DNA of 39,041 nucleotides from Chara braunii (GCA_003427395.1 BFEA01000077.1:958902-997942); one strand, 5' to 3'. Shown: positions 29,860 to 39,041, numbered from the stretch's first letter. A program made the numbers and translations. The notes: generated by a model not told the origin, from the letters alone.

Positions 29860-30300
29860 CTTAGAATTTCCAAAATCTCAAGCACTTCCGCTTACCATTT
29901 CACATACACACTTGATTGAGATAAGATCACACTGGACTGCAAATCCACAGAAATTGGAACTGAATAGTCACATACAAAATAGTTGATAAAACCAGAAAAA
30001 GGTGATCAAGGCCTGGCCTCCCTCAGCAATATGCAACAATTGGCCCGAGAAACCGTTCAGTGAACAACAAGTTCTCACTGGCTGTGGCTGCACTCTCGCT
30101 CTCTCTCCTTGAACAGTGCTGGAAGTAGCGCCTCTCTAGTCTCACCGAGCAGCAAAAATATGCCGAATGAATATTGAAGGAAGGTTTTGCCCCGACTCGT
30201 CAATTTTGACGAGCAGCTACTTGCCTACGCCTGCAGTTTCCGCCTACCAAAAGAAAAGCCTAAAACTACCGGCCAAAAAGATCCTGCCACTATGCTAGGC
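29860..30300 (-). mobile_element. Putative 5' LTR fragment next to the primer site
   Basis: By position this stretch should be the R-U5 part of an LTR read on the minus strand. It contains an (8+2+8) inverted repeat CTCGTCAA/TTGACGAG at 30197-30214. I found no second copy in the window, so its outer end is unknown and the extent given is arbitrary. The LTR end would be AATTCTAAG or slightly shorter. Confidence 0.45.
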
Positions 30301-30879
30301 AATTAGGGACAGTACACAAGTCCTGGGCTCAAAACTCTTTTTTCTTTTTCCGTAAGAATGTATAGGACGAAATGGACATGAAATAGGCTGAGAAGCCACC
30401 AATGCTTCATGTGCTTCATAACAACATGAACGGAAAACAAAACAACACTTCAGACTTTGTTTGGACCCCGGTTCAAAACCAAGCAAGAACAAAAATAATA
30501 GAAACTTGAAATACACAAGATAATTGGGCAGGTTGCGAATTCAAATCCCACAACCCCCAACACAGGTACCACTGTAGGTTAGAACGAAGGACACCGGAGT
30601 TATTGTGGCTTCCACAAAGGCTGCACAGCGGCATGGATGACAGAGCTGTAGCAACAAACGGCTTTGGGAGAGGTTTCAAGGCTTGGGCAAGGACCAAGAC
30701 CTTGACGGAGAGCTGAACAAAAAGCAACAGACAAGCTGCACATGCCAGAGACTCTCGAGTAAGGCAGTGACTGATACCATAGAGCGCCTTATCGAGGTCC
30801 CAGGGGTTAGGTACGAGTTAAAAGATTCTCCTGACTTGCGTGGATTCCTAGTGTTAGGAAGCTTGCGGCATTCTGAGCC
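30301..30879. other. Unassigned DNA
   Basis: Two B-box-like strings (CCGGTTCAAAACC near 30468 and AATTCAAATCCC near 30537) occur without matching A boxes or a cloverleaf. No gene recognised. Confidence 0.4.
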
Positions 30880-31450
30880 ACACGGGCCCCAGTTAGGGCC
30901 CAGTTCGAGATAGGCAGGGTAGGCCTAAGGGGACGACGGTTCAGATGAGGCCCAGATAGGCTAGGACCACGGCGGTTCAGGCAGGCCAGGGGTAGAGGCC
31001 CAGGCCAACGGCCACAAGGCCAGTACCGGTCCAGCATATGACCTACCGGCGGCGCTGCAGAGGCTGCCGCGTTTAGGCACCAAGTCCAGTTTTAAAACTG
31101 GACCGTTGATCACATCAATGGTCCAGGCCGGTAGGTATCAGCAGGTAGGGGGCCGGCCCAGCACTACAAAAGGCTGGGTACCAGCCTCAGTAGGGAGGTT
31201 GGTAGACAGGAGTTAAGTCTTCAGGATTAGCGCAGCATTGCAGCGTTAGTAAGATTAGCGCAGCGCAGCAGCGTTAGTGGGAGCAGCGAGGTGAGATCAA
31301 GACAGCGGTGAGGAGGAACCAGCGCAGCAGGGACAGTGCCAGCCACCGGCCCAGCCCGCGGCCCAGCGCCAGCCTCCTGCAGCGCCATAGCTACCGGGAC
31401 AGGTACCAGGGAGGAAGGCCTCGCCTTCTCTCCCTCTTCCTCCACCGCCA

Positions 31451-31487
<37 letters not shown>

Positions 31488-31560
31488 CTCCTACCTTCTC
31501 TGTCTAAGTCTACTTCTGGGTTCTCCGACGGGACTACTATGAGTATGAAAGATGGTTACC
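30880..31560 (+). mobile_element. LTR-like region of element B
   Basis: The core CAGCACTACAAAAGGCTGG (about 31160) matches the TATA-bearing core of the reversed LTR near 35605, and the downstream GCGCAGCAGCGTTAG-rich segment parallels TAACGCTAC...GCAGCGCTCC at 35450-35480 read in reverse. GGGCCCAGTT and GGTCCAG repeats occur upstream. It lies directly upstream of gag-pol of element B in the same direction, so it is probably its 5' LTR, but the exact ends are not defined. A (CT)n run (31453-31485) lies within it. Confidence 0.55.
31453..31485. repeat. (CT)n microsatellite
   Basis: About 16 CT units in the putative leader of element B. Confidence 0.95.
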
Positions 31561-31828
31561 AATTCTCATGACATTGGAGACAGCGACATTGGGACTGTAG
31601 GTTGAGCACTACTTGTGGGATCTGATTTCATCTTCCTCCGGAGATGTACTTGACATTGTGAGATCGATATCTGAGACATTGTGGGACACTGTATTAGCGA
31701 CATTTCAGATTTTCGCCATCTCTGACATTTCAAGATAGTATCTTTGGAAACATTGAGTTGACGTCATCTTCCCTCTCCTCCTCCCTTCGTCTGCCTCCTC
31801 CCTCCGTTCGTCCGTGGATGATCTCCAA

Positions 31829-31860
31829 CCCTGGCCTTTCGTCTATGTCCAAGGCCAGGG
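31829..31860. repeat. 10-bp perfect hairpin
   Basis: CCCTGGCCTT pairs with AAGGCCAGGG around a 12-nt loop. It lies between the LTR-like region and gag of element B, where a packaging or dimerisation hairpin would be expected, but that role is only positional inference. Confidence 0.6.
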
Positions 31861-32021
31861 CTTTCACACCCCTGATGAATGATTGAGGGTGTTCGATTGC
31901 AGTCCGAGTCAGGTCAGAGTCAGTCCATGTATCTCAGCTCTTCCGCTGCATTTGTATTTACTCTGTATTATCTGGTCGGTTCTGGGAATCTGCACCATAC
32001 TTATGACTGTGTTTCACAAGT

Positions 32022-32490
32022 ATGCAACAAAGCTGCTGGCTTGTGCAGCCAGGACAGCCTTTAATGCCTTCCCATCCCTTAGCAGCAAGGGCCAATGCCA
32101 GCTTGTTGGAAGGGAGTACGAGTAGTGGGAGAAATAAGAAACTGCTCCAGGATTGGAAGCAGGAGGCTCAACTCGTATACATAAATCATGGTGGTAATCA
32201 GGAGGAGATTAAGTTTCTTCTAGACCTGGATGGGTCAGACCATGGGAAGTTCTGCAGTAAACAATGTCAAGAGGGATGGGTTCCTGCTGTTTGGAAGCTA
32301 AGGAAGCTGGTGCCAAGGAGCCACCAACGAGTCAGAAAAGAAGTCCAAACAGATCCCAGGATGGGTCAAGGACGGACTGCCTAAAAATGTCTTGTTTGAT
32401 AGATATCATGGGGTAAACTGCATGGAGTGTGGTGAGACCGGTCACATCAAGGACCCATGCCCCAACAACGCACAGGGAAACCAGATAGGC
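32022..32490 (+). pseudogene. Gag remnant with CCHC zinc knuckle, element B
   Basis: A C-x2-C-x4-H-x4-C zinc knuckle, CMECGETGHIKDPC, is encoded at 32419-32460. Such knuckles in Gag bind element RNA. Upstream, 32022-32384 is open for 120 codons with a basic, Gly/Lys-rich composition, in a different phase, so at least one frameshift separates it from the knuckle. Upstream sequence is too decayed to recognise a Gag core. The order LTR, knuckle, protease, RT is that of a normal Ty3/gypsy element. Confidence 0.78.
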
Positions 32491-32839
32491 AAGTAGAGAT
32501 GTCCGCCGCCTCTGTGGAGTTTAAATACTTTGGAATGGTAGTCCTATTGGACTCCCTCCACCTCTACACATTAATGGCTTTGTCTACTGACTCTATACCT
32601 ATCCCTCGGTCACAGTCTGACCACAAGATGCTCTGCTCTAGAGACATGACTAAATCCTTAGAGGAGGTAGGAATAGAAGCTTCGCAAAAGAATCTGTTAG
32701 CTATCCTATGGAGCTGAAAGGAAGGGTCCACAGGTAGACGTCGGTGTAGATGAGCATAAGGCCAGTGCACTAGCTGATCCAAGATCAAGGGGCAGTTACA
32801 TTAGGTCTTCTGTGGAAAAACACTTCACCAATAGGACAG

Positions 32840-33100
32840 GGTACAAGGCTAAGTAAATACGCAATATCTACCTTAGTTGATAGCAAGACAATCATTGGAG
32901 TTGAAGACTGCATTAAGAAGTTATTTGTACCTTCTCCTGTGGAGGAGAGATTAGACACAAATTGTTTTGTTTGGTTAGGGATGATCTGCCTTCCAATATG
33001 ATTCTGGGTATGTGGCAAAACCACAGTTCCAGTGCGATTTGAAGACCTTGCTGTACAGCATTGCGGGATGTACGACTGTACATGTGCAGAAATGCATAGC
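32840..33100 (+). pseudogene. Aspartic protease remnant, element B
   Basis: Reading on from the zinc knuckle, STLVDSKTIIG could be the decayed active-site loop (normally VDSGA), and DDLPSNMILGMW matches the conserved LP...ILGM block near the protease end. Stops and shifts lie between. It is identified mainly by position and the ILGM block. Confidence 0.55.
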
Positions 33101-33186
33101 AAAAGGTAGAGAGGAGTGCTACGGATGTCTGCGTGCTGCTAACTTTATGAGCTACTGCAGACAAAATCCGAAGGAAGGTTTGTAGT

Positions 33187-33925
33187 ATGTACCTTGTGTC
33201 TCCACTGAGTCATGACGTTCCAACCCCTAAGGAGAAGGAGATATACAAGATCATCAATGAATATGCAAACTTGTTTGAAGAACCGAATGGGGTGGTAGGC
33301 AGAGAGAGAGTACATGCCATAGAAATTCCGGCTAGTAAAATCCCAAGCGGCAGGATCTATAAGATGTCCCTTGCAGAACTAGATGCTCAGGAAGGAGCTC
33401 CAGTAATTAACGGACAAGGGCTGGATTAGGCCTAGTACCTCACCTTACAGATCTCCTGCTTTATTTGTACTCAAGAAGGGGAAAACAATGACGATATGCA
33501 TCGACTAAAGGGCCCTCAATGCCATCATTGTGCATAACGTTGAGTCACTCCTTTGCATCAATCACCTATTGGATAGGGTGCACGGATGTAGAAACTTCAG
33601 CAAGATAGATCTGAAGTTCAGGTACCACAAGATTCAGATGAGACCCTAGGATCAACACGAAACTGCATTCTAGACCTGGAATGGACTGCATGAGTTTGTA
33701 GTGACGCCATTTGGGCCCTCCATTGTGCCCAGTACATTTCAACACACAATGAACAGAGGTTTCATTGACTACTTGAATAAGTTTATTGTCACATATTTGG
33801 AATTTTGGATGATATACTTGTTTTTAGTAAGAATCTGGTGAAGCATGCACAACACATAGAGATAGTATTCGACCTCCTCCAAGAGCACAAGTATATAAGA
33901 CTCAAATCATCCAACCGAAAGTACA
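33187..33925 (+). pseudogene. Reverse transcriptase, first part, element B
   Basis: The frame 33187-33429 encodes the linker before RT, ending GRIYKMSLAEL. Past a stop, phases combine to give FVLKKGKTMTICID, RALNAI, RNFSKIDLKFRYHKIQ, HEFVVTPFGPSIVPSTFQ and then a broken active site: DDILVFSKN is readable, but extra bases fall between the Tyr-Leu and Asp-Asp codons of the YLDD box. Several stops replace sense codons. It is more decayed than element C. Homology ends near 33925 at an insertion and resumes at about 34382. Confidence 0.87.
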
Positions 33926-33930
33926 TCTAA

Positions 33931-34124
33931 AGAATCCGAATGAGCCTCTCCGAAAAGTTGAGGGACTCGGGACCTGGCCCGCCTGGAGGCAGCCGGAATT
34001 TTGTTTTTTGTTCAGGGCTGGGTCTAGTGCCACCCCACAGCATGCGACAATTCTTTTTTCTACTAGCCGTTCGGACACCCTGTCCCAAGCCCCCGAAATT
34101 TTAGGAGAGGCTCAATCGGATTCT
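33931..34124. mobile_element. 194-bp MITE-like element in RT of element B
   Basis: Terminal inverted repeats AGAATCCGAATGAGCCTCTC at 33931 and the complement of the segment ending at 34124 differ at one of the first 21 bases. The interior is non-coding. A target duplication is not clear: the outside bases are CTAA on the left and CTTT on the right. It is one of two inserts between the halves of the RT. Confidence 0.75.
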
Positions 34125-34125
34125 C

Positions 34126-34153
34126 TTTTTTGTTTTTTGTTTTTTGTTTTTTT
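34126..34153. repeat. (TTTTTTG)n short tandem run
   Basis: Three to four TTTTTTG units directly follow the MITE end. Confidence 0.85.
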
Positions 34154-34179
34154 AATAGAACAACCACCCCAAAAATAGC

Positions 34180-34379
34180 TTGAGGTGTTGGTAGGAGCAC
34201 ACGCCTCAGGCTTTCCCGAGGAGGCTCCATCTATTGGTGGGAAGCTGCACCTGTTGGGAAACTGGCCCAGCGTCCCCTTCTACACTTGCAGAGTTCATGT
34301 ACAGAGATCAATCGGCCCAACTTGGCTGGGCCCATGTACGAGTGGTTTAATAGAGGGAAGTAGTGAGTTTGCATGACTA
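34180..34379. repeat. Dispersed repeat, copy 1
   Basis: TAGGAGCAC, GGCTCCATCTATTGGTGGG and AAGCTGCACCTG...CCCAGCGTCC match segments at 37515-37590 and 37683-37775. It fills the rest of the interruption in the RT of element B and may be a fragment of a small mobile element. Confidence 0.65.
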
Positions 34380-34764
34380 CGGTCTTATACTCAGGCCATG
34401 AGATCTCTAAAGATGAGCTGAAGCCAGAGATGCAAAAGGGGCAGCCATTAGGGACTGCCCACAACTGCGGAATGTCATTGAGGATGGCAGGCTATTACAA
34501 ACTGTTTCTAGAGAGCAGCACTATAGCTTGCCCCCTCTGACTAATCTCTCACAAGTTGATACCCCCCAGGACTGGGTTCACGTGTGTGAAAAGCCCTTCC
34601 AGCAATTGAGCAGTGCTCCAATAAATCATCCTGTGCACCATATCGCCTTATAACATTGGAAGCACTATGGTACATGCCCAGTTGGGCGATGTACATATAA
34701 ACCGAGGATCCGCAATGTGAAGAAAAGAACTGAATGGACGATGCAGTGCAAGTAGAATCTCAAC
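34380..34764 (+). pseudogene. RT end and RNase H start, element B
   Basis: From 34382 the frame reads LYSGHEISKDELKPE, the conserved YLGH-IS-GIKP block after the RT palm, then decayed sequence corresponding to AGYY--F and a connection domain. EKN-MDDAVQ near 34720 still matches the EKEL-A-V helix of RNase H with small indels. Homology ends near 34764 where a reversed LTR-like unit begins and resumes at 36108. Confidence 0.72.
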
Positions 34765-35600
34765 AAGCAATGTGCATTCTGATACATACAAAATGGTGCT
34801 TTATAGCGCAGGGAAGACTTAGATACAAATCCTGACCTGACCGGGACTGAACCCCTTTCACGTAGTACAAGATAGCGAAGCAGAATGCTAGAATACTATG
34901 ACTAGCCCAATCAATGTCTCAACGCAGACTAAACATATATCATGCTCATCACGAGGTGCGAAGGAGCCTGGCGCTATACACAGGAAAAGCGCGCCAGGTC
35001 CAGACATACACAGACGAAGAGGAGGGGATCAGACGAAGGAGAGGAAGGGGGAGATGGAAAGTCGTCAACACCAAGTCTCGTTACAAGTCCCAAATAACCC
35101 CTCTTCAAAATGTCTGAAGTCCAATGTCGAGTCTGGATCGAAATGTCACCAAGCTCTCTCTCTCTCTCTCATAGTCTGCTGATGCAGTGAAGTCAGATAG
35201 CGAGAGGGTGAGAAGGAGATGGTGGACTGAGAAGAGGAAGAAGAAGAACTCTCTGTCTCATGTGTGTCAGGTACTAACCTGTGAAGATGGCGCTGTGCTG
35301 CAGGTACCTCGAAGACGAAGCTGGAGCAACGGCGCTGCAGGTAAGTACCCCTGACCTCCGCCCAATCTCTCTCTCTAGTACTACTCTAGCTATGACGTCC
35401 AGCACTGAAGACCACCACTAACGCTACTAGCGCCCAGCGCTGAAGACTACTGCTAACGCTACAGCTACTCCTGCAGCGCTCCTCCAGAGTGCTGCTGCCG
35501 ATTCCTGAAGACTACTGACTGCCTCCTGCCTCCTAAACTGCATGTGAAGTGCCTGGGAAGTGCCTATGAACTACCTCCCTGCCTGTAGGGCGGACCAGTC

Positions 35601-35607
35601 TTATATA
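35601..35607 (-). promoter_or_regulatory. TATA box of LTR family D
   Basis: TATATAA on the minus strand, within CCAGCACTATATAAGACTGG, which is also a partial palindrome (CCAG/CTGG). Similar cores occur on the plus strand near 13090 and 31165. Confidence 0.65.
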
Positions 35608-35658
35608 GTGCTGGCCCGTCCAGGAGGCTGCTCTTGCCAATGCCCAAACGTGGTAGAC

Positions 35659-35753
35659 CCTGAGGAAGCTTCCGGGAAGTTTCCAGGTAGATTCTGGCTA
35701 AAGCCTGAGGAAGCTTCCGGGAAGTTGCCAGGTAGCTTCTGGCTAAAGCCTGA
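35659..35753. repeat. 45-bp tandem repeat, two copies
   Basis: CCTGAGGAAGCTTCCGGGAA begins copies at 35659 and 35704, with a third start (CCTGAGG) at 35749. It abuts the 47-bp array in the U3 of LTR family D. Confidence 0.88.
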
Positions 35754-35754
35754 G

Positions 35755-36082
35755 GGCCTATAGGCCCTTGTTTTCAGGCTGTCAGGCTGAAACGACACGG
35801 GGCCTGTAGGCCCTGGTTTTCAGGCTGTCAGGCTGAAACAGACACGGGGCCTGTAGACCCTGGTTTTCAGGCTGTCAGGCTGAAACAGACACAGGGCCTG
35901 TAGGCCCTGGTTTTCAGGCTGTCAGGCTGAAACAGACACGGGGCCTGTAGGCCCTGGTTTTCAGGCTTTCAGGCTGAAACTGACACGGGGCCTGTAGGCC
36001 CTTGTTTTCAGGCTTTCAGGCTGAAACTGACACAGGGCCTGTAGGCCCTTGTTTTCAGGCTTTCAGGCTGAAACTGACACGG
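35755..36082. repeat. 47-bp tandem array, seven copies
   Basis: Units start GGCCTGTAGGCCC at 35801, 35848, 35895, 35942, 35989 and 36036, with a slightly shorter first unit at 35755. Each holds the palindrome GGCCTGTAGGCC and an inverted pair TTTCAG/CTGAAA. Units fall into two subtypes (GGCTGTCAGG upstream, GGCTTTCAGG toward 36082), showing stepwise growth. Read in the LTR direction they lie at the start of U3, where enhancer-like repeats are common. Confidence 0.93.
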
Positions 36083-36107
36083 ACCTGAAAATGGCCCGTG
36101 TAGCCTG

Positions 36108-36430
36108 TTGCAGGCGCAGCATGTAACACACTATCTCCATGGCAGACATTTTGAAGTAAGGTCTGCCCATGAGACTCTCCAGTGCATTGAAACTCAGCCC
36201 ACACCGTCTGATCCCCTGAATCGTTTGTTATCATTCCTTTTGATATGTTTGACTTCACGTTGTAGTATGTCAAAGGGAAGAATAATGTGGTTGCCGATGC
36301 ACTGTCATGCAGAGCAGACTTTCCAGGAGTGGTTGTCACTGAGTTTGATCTGAACATGACATGTACTTCAGCAAGTGGAAGAGTCCTCCTTAGTGAAATC
36401 ATCAGACATCTGAACACATGATAGAAAGGT
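36108..36430 (+). pseudogene. RNase H second half, element B
   Basis: From 36108 the frame reads HYLHGRHFEVRSAHETLQC, the conserved HYL-GR-F-V-TDH segment with the catalytic Asp region changed to SAH. A shift leads to MFDFTL, a TAG, then YVKGKNNVVADALSCRADF, the standard RNase H end and tether. The reading frame closes near 36421. Confidence 0.82.
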
Positions 36431-36499
36431 GAGTGAAGACTATAGGATGATAGAGAGATCGCTGTTTTCTAAGAAGGACGACATACAGACACTCAGTCT

Positions 36500-37165
36500 A
36501 CCCCACAGTGGAGCCCTGAGGAGCCTATTTTTAGGGGAATGCCATGATACAGAAGTAATTTCTTCTCGTGCATGTGGTGACCTGGAATAAAGAGTGATGC
36601 CCAAATCTATGTTGAAAGCTGCCAGGTTTGTCAAAGGAAAAAACCTTGTACTCAGGCCCCTCATGGCTTAATTATGCCACTTCCCATACTTGAGGGAGAG
36701 TCAATCCCTGGGCACGCTGGTGACCAGCAGAAAAGAGAATGATTTCGTTTATTATTGACAGATTTTCAATTTGCACAATTTATACCTCTACCAGTAACCG
36801 CCAAGACAGAATAGATAATCATTGGATTAAAGACTGTCGATTACCGAAAAGCATTGTTCAGAACAAAGACGTCAGGTTCACAAGTGAACAGTGGCAGAAT
36901 CTGGCTGCAAAGCTAGGTTCTGAAGTTCTGAACTCAAGATGACATCAAGGAATCACCGGAATAACGGACAGGCTTAACAGATGAACCCACAAGTGTAGCA
37001 GCTCTTGTGGCACTTCATTTCCACCGATCAGCTAGATGGGGATTTCAACTGCCACAAGTAGCTGGGCCAAAAAATAATGTGATCCATTCAGGCAGGTCGA
37101 ACACCTAACCAACTGCATCTGCGGTGGAAGCCAAAGGACTTCCCAATACTTCTTGTTTCCAGACC
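36500..37165 (+). pseudogene. Integrase, element B
   Basis: LGECHDTE at about 36533 and CQVCQRKK at about 36617 are the zinc-binding halves (the second His is lost). FAQFIPLPVTAKT, then KDVRFTSEQWQNLAAKLGSE, belong to the catalytic core with the second Asp region reading QNKDV instead of SDRD. Decayed ITGITDRLN matches the catalytic Glu block with Glu replaced. RTPNQLHLRW near 37110 is the region after the core. The part with the first catalytic Asp is shortened. It is clearly inactive. No 3' LTR follows that I can match to 30880-31560. Confidence 0.83.
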
Positions 37166-37437
37166 CCAAACAACAGTAAGCTCTTTTCATCAGTGTGTTC
37201 TCATCACGGCTCAAGGGCATACTCAATTGTTCCGCTGACAGCGTAAGAATGTCTAAGCGTTCATCAGTGTGCTCTCATTACTGTGTGCTTTTGGCCTTGT
37301 ACTTCTGCTTTCGACTTTGCTCACATATGCTGGTTCTGCTTTGAGACTTTAGCTGCTCGGAATATTTGTGTTCTCATTGATTGGTTCCTTGCATGGATAT
37401 AACACCCTTTCAAAAAAACACCAGGCGTTTAAGTCGA

Positions 37438-37775
37438 TTTGAATGTGGCAGAGGTAGAATGCCTCTTCCTTTTTTCTTTCAAAAACATCAGTGCCAGTCC
37501 AACCATTGGAGGTGATAGGAGCACCGGCAAATAGTGGGTCCCCCCATGTTGATGGCTCCAGTCCATTGGTTGGGGAGCCGCACCTATACAACACTCGGGC
37601 GTTATATTTGAATGTGGCATTGGTAGAATCTCTTTTCTTTCTTTCTCGGACACATCAGTATAGGTCCAGCAATCGGAGGAGATAGGAGCACCCCAACTTG
37701 TTGGCTCCCCATGTTAATGACTCAAGTTCATTGGTGGGGAGCTGCACCTCACTAGCAACCCAGCCCAGCGTCCGT
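37438..37775. repeat. 169-bp tandem duplication of the dispersed repeat
   Basis: TTTGAATGTGGCA starts copies at 37438 and 37607. Each contains GGTAGAATG/C, a TTTCTTTC stretch, ACATCAGT, GATAGGAGCACC, and TTGGTTGGGGAGC or TTGGTGGGGAGC with GCACCT. The second half of each matches the dispersed repeat at 34180-34290. Copies are perhaps 75% alike. Confidence 0.82.
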
Positions 37776-38193
37776 TGAGGCGCAAGACATTGCCCTTGGG
37801 TGTACTGTGGAGAACAGCACTGATTACCCTTTTCGACAAATTGGCTGCCCCCCTTTGCATGTAAGTTGCCAAAAAAATGACAAGTCGCCCAACCCATGGT
37901 GTACTCTCGTTTCTTCTTCCTCACGTCTTGGTTTTTCCCCGCCCATGGTTATGAGAACCATGGGGTATACATCGGGTTCAAGCAGGGGTTAAATGCCTTG
38001 TACAGGAGAGGAAGGTGGGTTTACGTGACATTTAAAGGTATGTGATAGATTGTTCTATTCTATATACTTATCTTCAAATTAGTTCAGAATTCTGAAGCGA
38101 TCCTCAGCCAAAAGTTAGTTGACTTGCAATCCTACACAAAATATTTATCCCATGATTTTCTACCATTTTAGTGAACATAACGCCCAGGGATTG
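37776..38193. other. Unassigned DNA
   Basis: Short frames only; nothing recognised. A CATGGTTATGAGAACCATGG inverted pair lies at about 37943-37962. Confidence 0.4.
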
Positions 38194-38197
38194 TTAA

Positions 38198-38902
38198 TCC
38201 ACCACTACCTCTGTCACTCTTGGGAAAAATGAGAAAATTGGCTGTTTTCCCACTTCTTTCGAACTTTTCGGGGGTTGGGCGAGGCTCGGCAGTTGGGCCT
38301 TGAGGGCCCCTTCGCACAATAAAAAGAAAAAAAAAAGATCATGCCGGGGAAGGCCATGCACCGAGTTGTACTCAGACCAAAACTTACATGTTCGTATCAA
38401 ACCGCTATAGAGGCCAGTTTCAGGTTGTCATTGTTTGTGTTCTTTGTTTTCGTTCTTTTTGTTTTGTTTTGGTGCCCCGCCAGCCCCACCAGGGAGACAC
38501 GGAGCAGTCCATGGGCTGCTGACAGTTGTGGAGGAGGGCAAGCCCACACTATTACTTTGCAGAATGTATGAACCTGATTTCCCGCTATAAGTTGAGTTTC
38601 AGTTTTTTTCCCCTCTTCCTTCCTTCGTGGACCTGACACCCTTGCCGTAACACCCTTACTGAGGGCATACTCACACCATGACTTCAGGGTAGGTATCTAC
38701 CCCAGGTACCACGTCCAAAGGGTTGTGCTTTTTTTCTTTTATGTTTCTTTGAGTGGGTCGTTTCTTCAAAGTCTGGCCGTGCTTTTTTTTTTTTCTCTCA
38801 GGAGAGTACCAGAAAAGAAACAAAACGGAACCCAGGCTCGGCTAAACTCGGTGCGCAGTGAAAATCAGGGTCGGCAAAAACAGGCTCGGAGGTAGTGGTG
38901 GT
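38198..38902. mobile_element. 705-bp relative of the TTAA MITE
   Basis: TTAA (38194-38197) followed by TCCACCACTACCTC, and GAGGTAGTGGTGG followed by TTTAA (TTAA at 38903-38906), form terminal inverted repeats of about 14 bp with TTAA flanks. The first 60 bp align with the MITE at 25041: CCACYAGTACCT-like tip, then GGGAAAA...GGYTGTTTTCCCA. No transposase is readable inside. Two members with the same tip and the same target support a real family. Confidence 0.78.
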
Positions 38903-38977
38903 TTAAGACATAAAATGCCCAGCAGGCGTTACTTCCAGGTTAGGATGGTGGCTTTGAAGTGTCCCATGCCATGCCAT

Positions 38978-38978
<1 letters not shown>

Positions 38979-39041
<63 letters not shown>
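38979..39041. repeat. (CT)n microsatellite at window end
   Basis: About 31 CT units run to the last base, so the true length is cut by the window. Confidence 0.96.

Larger units (their letters stand above)
34765..36107 (-). mobile_element. Solo LTR-like insertion, family D, reversed
   Basis: This block separates two parts of one RNase H: V-H-A codons on the left and QHV-HYLHGRHFEV on the right. The minus strand carries a clear TATA box (CACTATATAAGAC, plus 35598-35610) about 500 bp from the presumed start at 36107, which fits a U3 region. The U3 holds 45-bp and 47-bp tandem arrays. The lower part has GAGAGA and GCAGCGC-rich leader-like sequence and GGTACTTACCTG at 35337-35349. Exact ends and target duplication could not be fixed. 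Confidence 0.7.

Noticed and set aside
30460-30550. tRNA-like B-box strings
   Set aside because: No A box or cloverleaf could be drawn around either.
35560-35798. Frames with ASGKFPG/KPEEASGKLPG repeats on both strands
   Set aside because: They are translations of the 45-bp tandem repeat in an LTR U3, open on both strands because the unit length is a multiple of three.

Overview
The window is repeat-dominated eukaryotic nuclear DNA. I found no intact host gene. Almost everything I can name is a decayed LTR retrotransposon of the Ty3/gypsy type, several with chromodomain-like integrase tails, plus small DNA transposons (MITEs), tandem repeats and (CT)n/(AC)n microsatellites flanking one assembly gap of Ns. 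A primer-binding site complementary to initiator tRNA-Met and the style of the chromodomain-bearing polymerases suggest a land plant or charophyte green alga. A Chara-like genome is my guess; the sequence alone does not prove it.

Layout. 1-3938: no recognised gene, but a very clean hAT-type MITE with 8-bp target duplications (2141-2393) and a 250-bp tandem duplication (2621-3120). 3939-11478: three copies of one long terminal repeat, called family A here: 3939-4933 truncated, 7176-8664 reversed, 9653-11478 with a polypurine tract in front and a 539-bp insertion. The first is fused to a decayed integrase (4934-5710), whose chromodomain part is interrupted by a solo LTR of a second family, C (5711-6665). 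11479-14728: unassigned DNA with a striking 61-bp inverted repeat (12089-12294), a second foldback (12515-12636), an LTR-like promoter region and two U6-snRNA-like sequences in a chimeric repeat (13735-14202).

14729-27080: one family C element on the minus strand, nested like Russian dolls. It reads LTR fragment (26758-27080), protease, reverse transcriptase and RNase H (24745-26757), integrase (15724-17113), LTR (14729-15685). A 7.6-kb insertion (17114-24744) with a GCGG target duplication sits between the RNase H tether and the integrase, and a 198-bp MITE with TTAA flanks sits inside RNase H. The 7.6-kb insertion has no recognisable coding sequence. It holds a 303-bp nested tandem repeat, a diverged ~120-bp repeat array and an array of seven stem-loops with a conserved ATCTTA/ATCTTC loop and changing stems, which is the most unusual signal here.

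27313-30300: microsatellites, the gap, unassigned DNA, and an orphan primer-binding site on the minus strand. 30880-37165: a third element, B, on the plus strand: LTR-like region, gag zinc knuckle, protease remnant, reverse transcriptase, RNase H and integrase. It is interrupted by a MITE plus dispersed repeat (33926-34379) and by a reversed solo LTR-like unit (about 34765-36107) with a 47-bp satellite in its U3. The rest holds a 169-bp tandem repeat, a 705-bp relative of the TTAA MITE (38198-38902) and a terminal (CT)n run. All retroelement reading frames are broken; any activity left would be regulatory or structural RNA, or mobilisation by enzymes encoded elsewhere.
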